Positions 30,400-41,093 are shown, counted from the first letter of the stretch. The stretch: 64,000 nt of DNA from Bacteroidetes bacterium MED-G13 (GCA_002457735.1 NTKO01000002.1:35433-99432), one strand, 5' to 3'. Notes: generated from the sequence alone by a model not told the origin. Translations and numbers: made by a program.

Positions 30400-31329
30400 T
30401 TATTCTTTAGTTAGTTTTTTATTTTTTTTTAAATCTTTGCAAATCTTATCCAAAACACCATTTATAAAAAAACTACTCTTGTCTGAGGAATAATCTTTTG
30501 CAATTTCGATATACTCGTTTAGACTAACTTTCATTGGAATTGAATCGATATTTACAATTTCAGAAATTGCAAGGCTAATCAAAACCAAGTCAATTTTTGC
30601 AACTCTTTCTACATCCCAATTTTTCAAATATTTATTAATTAAGGATAAATTTGATTTGTGATTAAATAAAGCAGATTCAAATAAAAATTTAGCAAAATTC
30701 TCATCACTTTTTGATGAAAATAACCCCAAAGTTAATAACTTTTCAAAACCATCATTTTTTGAACTTTTTATGAATCTTAAAATTAATGTATTAACAAATG
30801 GAAAATCATCTGACCAAAAAATATTAGAATCCTGTACGAAATCATAAAAAATATCATTTTTAATTATAATTTCAGAAAAAATACTACTCACAAACTTTTT
30901 ATCAATTTCAAATGAGCTTTTTTCTATTAAAATATATTTATCATAAACACCACTATTAATAATTTCTTTGTATAGGTTGTCAATTAATTTAAAATTAATA
31001 TCCCAATTAACGATATTTTTATTTGCTATCTGCTCAAAGATTATTGGATCATTTAACCAATTCTTAATCAATAAATTTTGAGAAAAGTTTTTACTTAAAT
31101 ATTTTTTGTTTTGAATTCCCGAAATACTCCTTTTTGAAATATTTAGTTGTTTTTGGGATTTATTTTGTAATTCAATTATTAGAGAAACTAGCATTATAAA
31201 TAATGAATTTACTGAACTAAAGCAATCATTAAAGTATTTCTTATGTACTTTTGTGTCTTCATTTTCAGTAAATTGAAAACTATACAAATACTGCATCACT
31301 TTAAGCCTAATGTGTCTTCTGTTTATCAT
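30400..31329 (-). CDS. nusB: Transcription antitermination protein NusB
   Basis: RRHIRLKVMQYLYSFQ N-terminus; C-terminal VLISLAISEIVNIDSIPMKVSLNEYIEIAKDYSSDKSSFFINGVLDKI. Confidence 0.9.
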   Translation of the reverse strand: MINRRHIRLKVMQYLYSFQFTENEDTKVHKKYFNDCFSSVNSLFIMLVSLIIELQNKSQKQLNISKRSISGIQNKKYLSKNFSQNLLIKNWLNDPIIFEQIANKNIVNWDINFKLIDNLYKEIINSGVYDKYILIEKSSFEIDKKFVSSIFSEIIIKNDIFYDFVQDSNIFWSDDFPFVNTLILRFIKSSKNDGFEKLLTLGLFSSKSDENFAKFLFESALFNHKSNLSLINKYLKNWDVERVAKIDLVLISLAISEIVNIDSIPMKVSLNEYIEIAKDYSSDKSSFFINGVLDKICKDLKKNKKLTKE

Positions 31330-31337
31330 TTACAAGA

Positions 31338-31353
31338 ACATTTGCGCAAATGT
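31338..31353. repeat. 16-bp perfect palindrome ACATTTGCGCAAATGT in the nusB / ABC-transporter divergent region
   Basis: Read directly; overlaps a minus-strand TANNTTTG (31347-31354). Confidence 0.6.
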
Positions 31354-31380
31354 AATATAGTATTTATAAAAACTACTTAA

Positions 31381-33135
31381 TTGAAAGAATTAAAATATTT
31401 AAATAAATATCTACTCAAGTACAAAAAAAGACTTTTGTTAGGGTTTTTTATTGTAATTGTAGCAAGAATATTACTGCTATTTACGCCTGGCCTTATAAGA
31501 AATTCTGTAAATGTTGTGGAACTATATTTAAATGGGGAGATTGATTCTGTGAGTGACGTACAAATTGAGTTAGTAAAAAATATTTTTTTAATACTCCTAG
31601 CTTCCATTTCTGCTGGTATTTTTACTTTTTTAACGAGACAAACATTAATTAATGTTTCGAGGTTTGTAGAATTTGATTTGAAAAATGAAATTTTTGTTCA
31701 GTATCAAAATCTTTCAATGAATTTTTACAAAAAAAATAGAACCGGTGATTTAATGAATAGGATCAGTGAAGACGTTTCTAAAGTAAGAATGTATGTTGGA
31801 CCTGCCATAATGTATTCAATTAACACATTTACTTTAATAGCAATAACTCTCTTTTATATGTTTAGACAATCACCTGAGTTAACTTTTTACACGGTATGTC
31901 CGTTGCCAATTCTTTCATTTGCAATATTTAAAATTAGCAGAAAAATTAATTTGAAGAGTAAAGTCGTTCAAGAATCTATCTCCAAATTATCATCTTTTTC
32001 ACAAGAAATATTTTCTGCAATTAAAATAATCAAATCATATGCAATTCAGGAAACAACTAAAAAAAAGTTTAATAAAATATCAAAATTAAATAAGGTTAAT
32101 CAAATTGAGCTTGTCAGAATTCAAGCCATGTTTTTTCCCCTGATGATTTTTTTGATTGGAATTAGTAATTTATTTGTAATCTATATTGGTGGAAGCAAAT
32201 ACTTAGATGGAAGCATCGAACAGCTTGGGATAATTGCTGAATTTATTATATATGTAAACATGTTGACATGGCCCGTTGCATCATTAGGGTGGATTAGCTC
32301 TGTTGTACAGCAAGCAGAAGCTTCACAAAAAAGAATTAACGAATTTTTAAAGCAAAAAAATGATATAATACAGCATGGTAAAATTTCAAAAAATATTTCT
32401 GGAAAAATCAAAGTTGAAAATTTGTCATTTAAATATGCTGACTCTGGAATAAAAGCACTAAAAAAAATTAATTTTTGTCTAAAGGCTGGTAAGTCTTTGG
32501 GAATTATTGGATCTACTGGATCTGGTAAAACTTCATTGATTAATATCATGTTAAGAACATTAGATTTTGATAATGGCAAAATTTTAATTGATGATATAAG
32601 TATTAAAAAATTTGATATCCAAAAATTGAGAGCACAAATAGGAATCGTAAATCAAGACTCTTTCTTATTTTCAGATTCAATTTCTAATAATATTCGTTTT
32701 GGATCAAAAAAAACAGATATAAAAAGCATTATTAGGGTTTCGAAAATATGTAGTATTCATGATGAAATAATAAATTTCAATAACCAATATAACACACTAT
32801 TAGGAGAAAGAGGAGTTAATTTAAGTGGAGGTCAAAAACAAAGATTATGTATTGCAAGAGCTCTTGTAAAAAATCCAAAAATATTAATCCTCGATGATTG
32901 TTTATCAGCATTAGACAATAAAACAGAAAATGAGATTTTAAAGAAAATTAAAAAAAATTATAAAAATTCAAGTAAAATTATTGTCAGCCATAGATTAAGC
33001 AGCATTCAAGACTGTGATAATATAATTGTTATGAATAATGGAGAAATAATCCAGATTGGTAAACATAATGATCTTATTAATACTGATGGTTATTACAAAA
33101 ATCTCTTTCTTGATCAGTCAAACAATAAAGATTAA
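31381..33135 (+). CDS. ABC transporter ATP-binding/permease (MsbA-like)
   Basis: TM domain followed by IGSTGSGKTSLINIMLR, NLSGGQKQRLCIARAL, LILDDCLSALD; TTG start. Confidence 0.93.
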   Translation: MKELKYLNKYLLKYKKRLLLGFFIVIVARILLLFTPGLIRNSVNVVELYLNGEIDSVSDVQIELVKNIFLILLASISAGIFTFLTRQTLINVSRFVEFDLKNEIFVQYQNLSMNFYKKNRTGDLMNRISEDVSKVRMYVGPAIMYSINTFTLIAITLFYMFRQSPELTFYTVCPLPILSFAIFKISRKINLKSKVVQESISKLSSFSQEIFSAIKIIKSYAIQETTKKKFNKISKLNKVNQIELVRIQAMFFPLMIFLIGISNLFVIYIGGSKYLDGSIEQLGIIAEFIIYVNMLTWPVASLGWISSVVQQAEASQKRINEFLKQKNDIIQHGKISKNISGKIKVENLSFKYADSGIKALKKINFCLKAGKSLGIIGSTGSGKTSLINIMLRTLDFDNGKILIDDISIKKFDIQKLRAQIGIVNQDSFLFSDSISNNIRFGSKKTDIKSIIRVSKICSIHDEIINFNNQYNTLLGERGVNLSGGQKQRLCIARALVKNPKILILDDCLSALDNKTENEILKKIKKNYKNSSKIIVSHRLSSIQDCDNIIVMNNGEIIQIGKHNDLINTDGYYKNLFLDQSNNKD

Positions 33136-33189
33136 AAAATCACTTAATTTATTTTTTTTACATTTACAACAATAAAATTTAATAATTAT

Positions 33190-33513
33190 ATGATGGAGAG
33201 AGATGAGATTTATTCAAAAGCACTTAGAGCTGGAAGAAGAACTTATTTTTTTGATGTAAGATCAACAAAGGCAGGAGACTATTATCTTACTGTCACCGAG
33301 AGTAAAAAATTCACTGAGGAGGATGGCACATTTTATTTTAAAAAGCATAAAATATACCTCTACAAAGAAGATTTTAATGAATTTAAGAATATTCTTGATG
33401 AGATGACTGATTATATCATTTCAGAAAAAGGTGAAGAAGTTATAAGTGAAAAACATCAAAAGGATTTCAAAAAAGATGATGAAAATGTTGAGGATGAAAT
33501 TAAAGAAGATTAG
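33190..33513 (+). CDS. PUR-alpha-like / DUF3276 protein
   Basis: EIYSKALRAGRRTYFFDVRSTKAGDYYLTVTESKKF..FKKHKIYLYKEDFNEF. Confidence 0.88.
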   Translation: MMERDEIYSKALRAGRRTYFFDVRSTKAGDYYLTVTESKKFTEEDGTFYFKKHKIYLYKEDFNEFKNILDEMTDYIISEKGEEVISEKHQKDFKKDDENVEDEIKED

Positions 33514-36028
33514 TTTCTCTAAACTTTTCATACATATTTTTTTTCTGCTTAGTACTAGCCTATTTGCTCAACATGATTCCCTAAGTTTAGAATATTATTT
33601 TTCAAGTGATCAATTATCAAATCTTGATCCTAAAATTCCAACACCCCAATCTGTTCTAGGTTTCAATGTTGGGGAATGGCATGTTTCTCATGATAAATTA
33701 GTAAGCTACATGTACGCACTTTCTAATGCATCAAAGAGAGTTTCAATAGAGAATAGAGGAAACACTTATGAAAATAGAGAACTAATACTATTAACAATTT
33801 CATCTGAAAAAAATCACTCAAATATTGAAACTATTATTTCCAACAGAAAAAAAATTTATAATAATAGTTTAGATATTTCTGAAAGTCCTAGCGTAATTTA
33901 TCAAGGTTTTTCAATTCATGGAAATGAACCCAGTGGAGCAAATTCAAGTATATTACTTGCTTATTATTTAGCTGCTTCAAATGACAAATTTATAATCGAA
34001 TTGCTAAATAATTCTATTATTTTGATTGATCCTTGCATGAACCCTGATGGCTTACAAAGATTTGCAAGTTGGGTTAACAGCAATAAGAGTAAAACTCCAA
34101 ATGGAAATAGTTATGACAGAGAGTTTAATGAAGCCTGGCCTAGAGGAAGGACTAATCACTATTGGTTTGATTTAAACAGAGACTGGTTAGCTGCACAACA
34201 TCCTGAATCTCAAGCAAGAATTAAAACTTTTAATAAATGGATTCCTCATATTTTGACAGATCATCATGAAATGGAAACTAATTCTACTTTTTTCTTCCAA
34301 CCTGGTGTTCAAAGTAGAACTCACCCGTTAACATCAAAAGCAAATCAAGATCTCACAAAAAAAATTGCAAAATATCATGCAAAAAATTTTGATAATAATA
34401 ACGTCCTTTACTTTAGTGGAGAGAGATTTGATGATTTTTTCTATGGTAAAGGCTCTACTTTTCCCGATATTAATGGGTCAATTGGTATTTTATTCGAACA
34501 GGCAAGTTCTAGGGGACACATACAAAATTCTGTTAATGGCTTATTACCTTTTTCTAAAACAATTAAAAATCAGTTAATTGCTGGTTTCTCAAGCTTAGAA
34601 GCATTAGTTGAGTTAAAAGAGGAATTACATAAATATCAACTAGATTTTTTTAAAAATTCAAAAAAAGAATCAAACAAGTATAAAAATGAAGCTATCATCT
34701 TTGGTGATAATTCGGACCCCTACAGAGTAGATAAAATGGCTGAGGTATTTTTGAGACATGAAATTGAAGTGTATAAACTTAAAGAAGAAATAACTCACAA
34801 AAAAATTACTTATAACCCTAGTAATTCATACTTAATTCCTAAGAATCAAAAAAAATTCAAATTAATTGAAGCTATATTTGACAAACGGACAAAATTTAAT
34901 GATAGTTTATTTTATGATGTCTCTGCTTGGACATTCCCTTATGCTTTTGATTTAAATTTTGATATGGATGTAACAAACTTTAAACTTGGTAAAAAGCTAC
35001 AAAATATCAAATACAAAGAATATGAGAAAATTGTAGATAATGTATATGCTTATTTAATTGATTGGAGTAACTATAAATCTCCTGCAGCGTTAAATCATTT
35101 ACTGAACAATAAAATCATAACTAAAGTTGCTACAAAAGAGTTTGAAATTAATAACATTTCCTTTAGTTATGGAACACTATTAATTCCATTTGAAATAAAC
35201 AGATCAAAAAAAATAAAAAGTGTTTTAGAGTATATTAATAATAAACTAAATATTGAAATCCACTCTATAACTACTGGTGATTCTTATGGGCCAGATCTTG
35301 GTAGTAATTATTTTAAGAGAATAAATAAAAAAGAGATTGGCATTATTGTAGGAAATGGTGTAAATGCCTACGATGCTGGTGAAGTTTGGCATTTATTAGA
35401 TTACAGAAGTTCAATTTCGGTTACAAGATTAGAAATTGATGATTTAAACTCTATCAATTTAGATCAATTTACAACTATAATTTTTCCAGACTACAAAGTA
35501 GAAAATGAAAGTGTTTATAAGAAACTAAAAAAATGGATTGAAAAAGGTGGTACTTTAATTTCATATAAAGGAAACATAAAGTCCTTGAACAAATATGAAA
35601 TATTAAATACAAAAAGTAAACCTAAAGATTTAGTAGCAAAAAAAGTCGCTTTTGAAAATAAGTCAAATTTTTATGGATCTCAAGTAATTGGAGGTGCTAT
35701 TTTTGAAACAATTTTAGATCTATCACACCCTATTAACTACGGAAAAACAAGAAGTAAAATGCCAATTTTCAGAAACTCTACAATTTTTATTGAACCAGAT
35801 AGTCAGAGTTATAATAATCCAATTGTTTATTCTCAAAACCCCTTACTAAGTGGTTACGTATCTAAAGAAAATTTAGACTTAATTAAGGGAAGCTCGGTAG
35901 TAAAGATTAAAAGAAACGGAAAAGGGAGAACAATATATTTAACAGACAATACGAACTTCAGAGCATTTTGGTATGGAACTAATAAAATCCTGATGAATGC
36001 AATATTCTTTTCAGAGCTTATGAATTAG
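33494..36028 (+). CDS. M14-family zinc carboxypeptidase, secreted
   Basis: Signal peptide MKLKKISFSKLFIHIFFLLSTSLFAQ from ATG 33494 (ORF track starts at 33446); IYQGFSIHGNEPSGANSS, DPCMNPDGL, TDHHEME, C-terminal glutamine-amidotransferase-like segment. Confidence 0.9.
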   Translation: MKLKKISFSKLFIHIFFLLSTSLFAQHDSLSLEYYFSSDQLSNLDPKIPTPQSVLGFNVGEWHVSHDKLVSYMYALSNASKRVSIENRGNTYENRELILLTISSEKNHSNIETIISNRKKIYNNSLDISESPSVIYQGFSIHGNEPSGANSSILLAYYLAASNDKFIIELLNNSIILIDPCMNPDGLQRFASWVNSNKSKTPNGNSYDREFNEAWPRGRTNHYWFDLNRDWLAAQHPESQARIKTFNKWIPHILTDHHEMETNSTFFFQPGVQSRTHPLTSKANQDLTKKIAKYHAKNFDNNNVLYFSGERFDDFFYGKGSTFPDINGSIGILFEQASSRGHIQNSVNGLLPFSKTIKNQLIAGFSSLEALVELKEELHKYQLDFFKNSKKESNKYKNEAIIFGDNSDPYRVDKMAEVFLRHEIEVYKLKEEITHKKITYNPSNSYLIPKNQKKFKLIEAIFDKRTKFNDSLFYDVSAWTFPYAFDLNFDMDVTNFKLGKKLQNIKYKEYEKIVDNVYAYLIDWSNYKSPAALNHLLNNKIITKVATKEFEINNISFSYGTLLIPFEINRSKKIKSVLEYINNKLNIEIHSITTGDSYGPDLGSNYFKRINKKEIGIIVGNGVNAYDAGEVWHLLDYRSSISVTRLEIDDLNSINLDQFTTIIFPDYKVENESVYKKLKKWIEKGGTLISYKGNIKSLNKYEILNTKSKPKDLVAKKVAFENKSNFYGSQVIGGAIFETILDLSHPINYGKTRSKMPIFRNSTIFIEPDSQSYNNPIVYSQNPLLSGYVSKENLDLIKGSSVVKIKRNGKGRTIYLTDNTNFRAFWYGTNKILMNAIFFSELMN

Positions 36029-36389
36029 ATCTTTTTCTATTTTCCATAAAGTTTCTCACAAAATAAATCATCGCAAATAGCGAACTTAAAACCATTAACA
36101 AAACTCTAATAGCAGCATCCGTCCTGCCATTAGAAATGGCTTTAAATAAGGGCATAAGATTCGCAAAGGAAATAATAGTCAATAGTACCGCAATGTGAGC
36201 AATCAACTTGTTACTCGTTTTAACTCCATTATTACATAAAGCGATAAGAACACCAAGACTAATTGGAATAAATGGGCTTTTATTCACTATGAGACCGCTA
36301 AAAATTTCTGGATTTATATTAATCAAACCCCAAATACCCATTACAATTAGGGTTGCTGCATTGATTAAACTTGCTTTGTGTGCTGTCAT
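36018..36389 (-). CDS. Small conserved membrane protein (four predicted TM segments)
   Basis: Hydrophobic: LINAATLIVMGIWGLI..FIPISLGVLIALC..IAHIAVLLTIISFANLMPL..VLLMVLSSLFAMIYFV. Confidence 0.6.
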   Translation of the reverse strand: MTAHKASLINAATLIVMGIWGLININPEIFSGLIVNKSPFIPISLGVLIALCNNGVKTSNKLIAHIAVLLTIISFANLMPLFKAISNGRTDAAIRVLLMVLSSLFAMIYFVRNFMENRKRSNS

Positions 36390-36436
36390 TGTCTGTTTTT
36401 TTTTGTAAAATTACAATTATATATTAACTTATAAAA

Positions 36437-36991
36437 ATGGCTAAAACACCCTCAAATATGGTTTCATTGGGAACAACCGCCCCAAATTTCAAACTTCCTG
36501 ATATTATTTCACAAAAAATTGTTTCTCTTGAAAAAATAAAGGGTTTAAACGGTACTTTAATTATGTTTATTTGTAATCATTGTCCATACGTAAAACATGT
36601 AAATGGAACCATTGTAAATTTGGCTAAAAAATACAATCAAGATGGAATTAATTTTATTGCTATTTCAAGTAATGATGTTAAAAATTATCCTGAGGATAGT
36701 CCCAAATTGATGAAAGTAAATGCAGTAGAAAATAATTATATTTTCCCTTATTTATATGATGAATCTCAGGATGTTGCTAAATCATATGATGCTGCATGTA
36801 CCCCTGATTTTTACCTCTATGATTCAAATTTACTTTTAGTATATAGAGGTCAATTAGATGACTCTCGCCCAGGAAATGGCCTAAGTTGTGACGGAAAAGA
36901 TATTTCAAATGCAATCGAATGTTTGATAAATGGAGAGGAAAATTCGCAAATTCAAAAACCTAGCATAGGCTGTAATATCAAATGGAAATAA
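36437..36991 (+). CDS. Thioredoxin-family / AhpC-TSA-like protein
   Basis: TAPNFKLPDI..LIMFICNHCPYVKHVN..IAISSNDVKNYPEDSP..ACTPDFYLYD. Confidence 0.9.
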   Translation: MAKTPSNMVSLGTTAPNFKLPDIISQKIVSLEKIKGLNGTLIMFICNHCPYVKHVNGTIVNLAKKYNQDGINFIAISSNDVKNYPEDSPKLMKVNAVENNYIFPYLYDESQDVAKSYDAACTPDFYLYDSNLLLVYRGQLDDSRPGNGLSCDGKDISNAIECLINGEENSQIQKPSIGCNIKWK

Positions 36992-36993
36992 AT

Positions 36994-37923
36994 TTATTCT
37001 ACGGAAATTAATTCGACATCAAAAATTAATGTAGCATCAGGCGGAATAACTCCACCAGCCCCAGATTTACCGTAAGCTAAACCACTAGGAATTATAAAAG
37101 TAGCTTTTTCTCCAACAGATAACAATGATATTCCTTCATCCCAACCTTTGATCACTTGACCAACTCCAAGGGTAAAATCAATTGGTTGATTTCTCTTAAA
37201 GGATGAGTCAAAAATAACACCATCCAAAAGCATTCCTTCATAATGCACTTTTACTTTTTTTCCAGATTCAGCCTTGACTGCGTTTTTTTTCTCAATTATT
37301 TTGTAAAGTAAGCCCGATGGGGTTTTTTTAAATCCAATAGAAATCTTTTTTAATTTTTTTTCTAATTCTTCTTTCTCTTTTTTTTCTCGATTTTGTTTTT
37401 CTGAATTAAACTTTTCAAAAGCAGTCACAGGGTCATAACTATTGGCATGATTACCTACTGCATTTATACTAATGGATTTGATCTCATCATTTTGGACAAT
37501 GGAATTTACAACTTCCATCCCTGAAATTACTTTACCAAAAACAGTATGTTTATTATCAAGCCATGGGGTATCGATATGCGTCATAAAAAATTGACTGCCA
37601 TTTGTTGAAGGACCTGCATTTGCCATCGACAAAATTCCAGGACTATCATGTTTTAAGTCAGGGTGGAATTCATCATCAAATTTATAACCCGGGTCTCCTG
37701 AGCCAGTCCCCAGGGGACACCCAGCTTGTATCATAAAGTCATTAATTACCCTATGAAATTTCAGTCCATCATAGTATGGTATTCCAATGTTTTTGACATT
37801 ATTTTTGATTTTTCCAAGAGATAAACCAACAAAATTACCTACTGTTGCTGGAACTTCTTTGTAGAATAATTTTATTTTAATATCTCCTTTATTAGTGCTA
37901 ATAGTTGCAAAAAGACCATCCAT
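36994..37923 (-). CDS. Dual-family immunophilin: cyclophilin domain fused to FKBP domain
   Basis: Cyclophilin: [134 protein letters not shown]. Confidence 0.95.
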   Translation of the reverse strand: MDGLFATISTNKGDIKIKLFYKEVPATVGNFVGLSLGKIKNNVKNIGIPYYDGLKFHRVINDFMIQAGCPLGTGSGDPGYKFDDEFHPDLKHDSPGILSMANAGPSTNGSQFFMTHIDTPWLDNKHTVFGKVISGMEVVNSIVQNDEIKSISINAVGNHANSYDPVTAFEKFNSEKQNREKKEKEELEKKLKKISIGFKKTPSGLLYKIIEKKNAVKAESGKKVKVHYEGMLLDGVIFDSSFKRNQPIDFTLGVGQVIKGWDEGISLLSVGEKATFIIPSGLAYGKSGAGGVIPPDATLIFDVELISVE

Positions 37924-37963
37924 TTTTTTATTTTTTGCGAATATATCAAAATATTATTATTTT

Positions 37964-40153
37964 TTAATTTGCTAAATCACTTAAAAATTTTACTCTGTAA
38001 AGCCTGATCTCAAATTCATCGTATTCTTCACCTAGATCTACAATGGATTGATTGATATTATCAATTTCAGAATTCAAAAAATACTCTTTTAAATCATCTT
38101 GTTGATCATCATCCAAATATTCTTCGATACAAAAATCTAAATTAATTTTGGTGCCAGACAATACAATTGACTCCATTTCATCAATTAATTCATCAATACT
38201 AACTGATTTTGCGTTAGAGATATCATCTAGGCTAAGTTTTCTGTCTAGACTTTGAATTATAAATAGCTTTAAAGAAGATTTTTTTCCAGAAGTTTTTACA
38301 ATGATATCATCAGGTTTTATAATATTATTTTTATTTATATAATCAGTAATTAGTGTAATAAATTTGGCACCAAACTTTCTTGCTTTCCCTTCGCCTACTC
38401 CGTGAATTGCTGAAAGTTCTTGTACAGTTGTTGGGTATTTCAAGCTCATCTCATTCAATGATATATCTTGAAAAACCACATATGGTGGAATTGATTTATT
38501 TTCAGAAATTGTTTTTCTAAGTTTTTTTAATAAACCTAATAATTCTTTATCAATAACAATATCATTATTTTGCTGCCAAGCATTAGATATAGTTTTATTT
38601 TTATTTTCAAGTATAAAAAAATTGAATGGAGATTTTAAAAATTCTAAACCAATATTAGAAATATTTAAAGTTCCATAATCTTCAATTTTTTTATTAATAA
38701 TTCCTTCTGCAAATGAGTGCCAAATTAAATTATTCCAAAAACCTTCATCTTTATCTTTACCTTTTGAAAAATAAAAATTTGATTCAATATTGTGAGAGTT
38801 TAACATTGAAGTCATTTCCCCCATTAGAATATTCACTAAATCTTTTTGTTTGTATATTGAATTTACAGAATTTAATAGCTTTAATAGTATTACCAACTCA
38901 TCTTGAACATTTGTTTTTTCTGAAGCTTGAATTCGATTATTATCATCCATTTTGTGATCATCATCGGCTATTTCAAAGTTTTCACCAAAGTATTTAAGTA
39001 TATATTTTCTTCTACTCACTGTTGATTTACAATATGCAACAACATCCTCTAAAAGATACATTGATAAATCTTTTTCACTTTTAGGCTTTGATGACATAAA
39101 TTTCTTTAATTTTTCAACATCTTTATCAGAGTAAAATGCTAAACAATGTCCTTCTCCACCATCTCTTCCAGCTCTTCCAGTCTCTTGATAATATCCTTCT
39201 AAACTTTTTGGTATATCATAATGTATTACATATCTAATATCAGGCTTATCTATACCCATCCCAAAGGCAATTGTAGCAACAATAACATCGATATCTTGCA
39301 TCAAAAATAAATCTTGATTTTTGTTTCTGATTTTTTTTTCCAAACCTGCATGATAAGGCATAGAATTAATATTATTTAATTTTAAAAATTGTGAAATTTC
39401 GTCTACTTTTTTTCTACTTAAACAATAAATAATACCTGATTTATCTTCATTTATTTTTATAAACTTTAAAAGTTCATAATTTATATTTTCGTCTTTTTCT
39501 CGAACTTCATAATATAAATTTGGTCTATTAAAAGAAGATTTGAATTTTTTTGCATCAGGGATTTTAAGATTTTTTATAATGTCCAATTGAACTTTTTCTG
39601 TTGCAGTAGCCGTTAATGCAATTACAGTTGATTTTGGACTGATAACACTTAATGTTTTTCGCAAATTTCTATATTCAGGTCTAAAATCGTGCCCCCACTC
39701 ACTAATACAATGAGCCTCATCAATGGCTAAAAAAGAAATTTTAATAGATTTTAAAAAATCTATATTTGACTGCTTCGCAAAAGATTCTGGAGCCATGTAT
39801 AGTAACTTAGTTTTTTGATTTTTAACATCAGAAAATACCTGACTGATTTCTGAACTGGACAATGATGAGTTTAAAACATGGGCAATAGACTCATTTTCTA
39901 GAACCCCCCTTAGATTATCAACTTGATTTTTCATTAGCGCTATCAAGGGAGATATAACTATGGTAGTTCCTTCTTTTATTAGTGCAGGGATTTGATAACA
40001 CAGTGATTTTCCAGCACCAGTAGGCATAATTACTAATGAATCATTACCTTGGATAACACTCAGAATAATTTGTTTTTGCTCTCCCTTAAAACTTTTAAAC
40101 CCAAATACCTTAACCAAAGTATCTTCAATTAAGCTCTCGTAATTAATTTTCAT
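37964..40153 (-). CDS. recQ: ATP-dependent DNA helicase RecQ
   Basis: GAGKSLCYQIPAL, DEAHCISEWGHDFRPEYRNL, ATIAFGMGIDKPDIRYVIHYDIPKSLEGYYQETGRAGRDG, HRDC-like domain. Confidence 0.97.
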   Translation of the reverse strand: MKINYESLIEDTLVKVFGFKSFKGEQKQIILSVIQGNDSLVIMPTGAGKSLCYQIPALIKEGTTIVISPLIALMKNQVDNLRGVLENESIAHVLNSSLSSSEISQVFSDVKNQKTKLLYMAPESFAKQSNIDFLKSIKISFLAIDEAHCISEWGHDFRPEYRNLRKTLSVISPKSTVIALTATATEKVQLDIIKNLKIPDAKKFKSSFNRPNLYYEVREKDENINYELLKFIKINEDKSGIIYCLSRKKVDEISQFLKLNNINSMPYHAGLEKKIRNKNQDLFLMQDIDVIVATIAFGMGIDKPDIRYVIHYDIPKSLEGYYQETGRAGRDGGEGHCLAFYSDKDVEKLKKFMSSKPKSEKDLSMYLLEDVVAYCKSTVSRRKYILKYFGENFEIADDDHKMDDNNRIQASEKTNVQDELVILLKLLNSVNSIYKQKDLVNILMGEMTSMLNSHNIESNFYFSKGKDKDEGFWNNLIWHSFAEGIINKKIEDYGTLNISNIGLEFLKSPFNFFILENKNKTISNAWQQNNDIVIDKELLGLLKKLRKTISENKSIPPYVVFQDISLNEMSLKYPTTVQELSAIHGVGEGKARKFGAKFITLITDYINKNNIIKPDDIIVKTSGKKSSLKLFIIQSLDRKLSLDDISNAKSVSIDELIDEMESIVLSGTKINLDFCIEEYLDDDQQDDLKEYFLNSEIDNINQSIVDLGEEYDEFEIRLYRVKFLSDLAN

Positions 40154-40158
40154 TAAAA

Positions 40159-40174
40159 AACTAAATATTTAGTT
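40159..40174. repeat. 16-bp perfect palindrome AACTAAATATTTAGTT upstream of recQ
   Basis: Read directly; centred about 13 bp upstream of the recQ start. Confidence 0.55.
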
Positions 40175-40274
40175 ACTTTAAGTTATGACAATCTTTTTGC
40201 TTTTAAGAATATCTTTAATAAAATTTTTTGTTTTTTTGCATTAAATAAAGTTTAATTACAAAAGTATTTTTACA

Positions 40275-41093
40275 GTGAATAAAACTTCGGATAATATGTC
40301 TTTTTTGGAACATCTTGAAGAATTAAGATGGCATATAATTAGGTCCATAGGGTCGATACTATTTTGTGGATTTATTTGTTTTTTAATGAAAGATTTTATT
40401 TTTGACACAATCATATTTGGCCCAAAAAAAATGAGTTTTCCTACATATAAATTTTTATGTCAAGCAGCCACATTTATCGGAATTGAAACAAACTTTTGTG
40501 CTGATACCTTCCCGTTTATCATACAAAATAGAACGATGACTGGCCAATTTTCAGCACATATAATGACATCAATAATTGGTGGATTTATAATTTCTTTTCC
40601 TTACATACTTTATGAATTTTGGAAATTCATCAGTCCAGGACTTTTAAAAGAAGAAAAGTCAAGTTCTGGAGTATTTATATTTGTTTGTTCTTTCCTTTTT
40701 TTTATGGGAGTTTTATTTGGTTATTATATTTTAACTCCACTTTCAGTTAATTTTTTAGGGACATATCAAGTTTCTAAAGAAGTTATGAATGAAATTGATC
40801 TAGGCTCATTTATTTCACTTGTCAGATCCTCATCTTTAGCATCAGGAATTATTTTTGAACTACCTGTAATTGTTTATTTTCTTACGAAAATTGGGTTGGT
40901 GACACCGAAAACTCTTATTCAATTCCGAAAATATGCTTTGGTTTTAGTATTAATTCTTGCTGCTGTAATAACTCCACCTGATGTGGCTAGCCAGATCATA
41001 GTTTCTATTCCGATAATAATTTTATATCAATTTAGTATATTGATATCAAAACTTGTGCTTAAAAAACAAAAGAATGAAATTAAAAGCCTCTAA
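40275..41093 (+). CDS. tatC: Sec-independent translocase TatC
   Basis: MSFLEHLEELRWHIIRS, FPYILYEFWKFISPGLL, PPDVASQI; GTG start. Confidence 0.95.
   Translation: MNKTSDNMSFLEHLEELRWHIIRSIGSILFCGFICFLMKDFIFDTIIFGPKKMSFPTYKFLCQAATFIGIETNFCADTFPFIIQNRTMTGQFSAHIMTSIIGGFIISFPYILYEFWKFISPGLLKEEKSSSGVFIFVCSFLFFMGVLFGYYILTPLSVNFLGTYQVSKEVMNEIDLGSFISLVRSSSLASGIIFELPVIVYFLTKIGLVTPKTLIQFRKYALVLVLILAAVITPPDVASQIIVSIPIIILYQFSILISKLVLKKQKNEIKSL

Noticed and set aside
32181-32579. 132-aa ORF antisense to the ABC transporter
   Set aside because: Antisense of the Walker A region; no independent support.
36395-36404. T-tract upstream of the 36018-36389 gene as a phase-variable promoter
   Set aside because: A run of about nine T is expected in DNA this AT-rich; no evidence of length variation from a single sequence.
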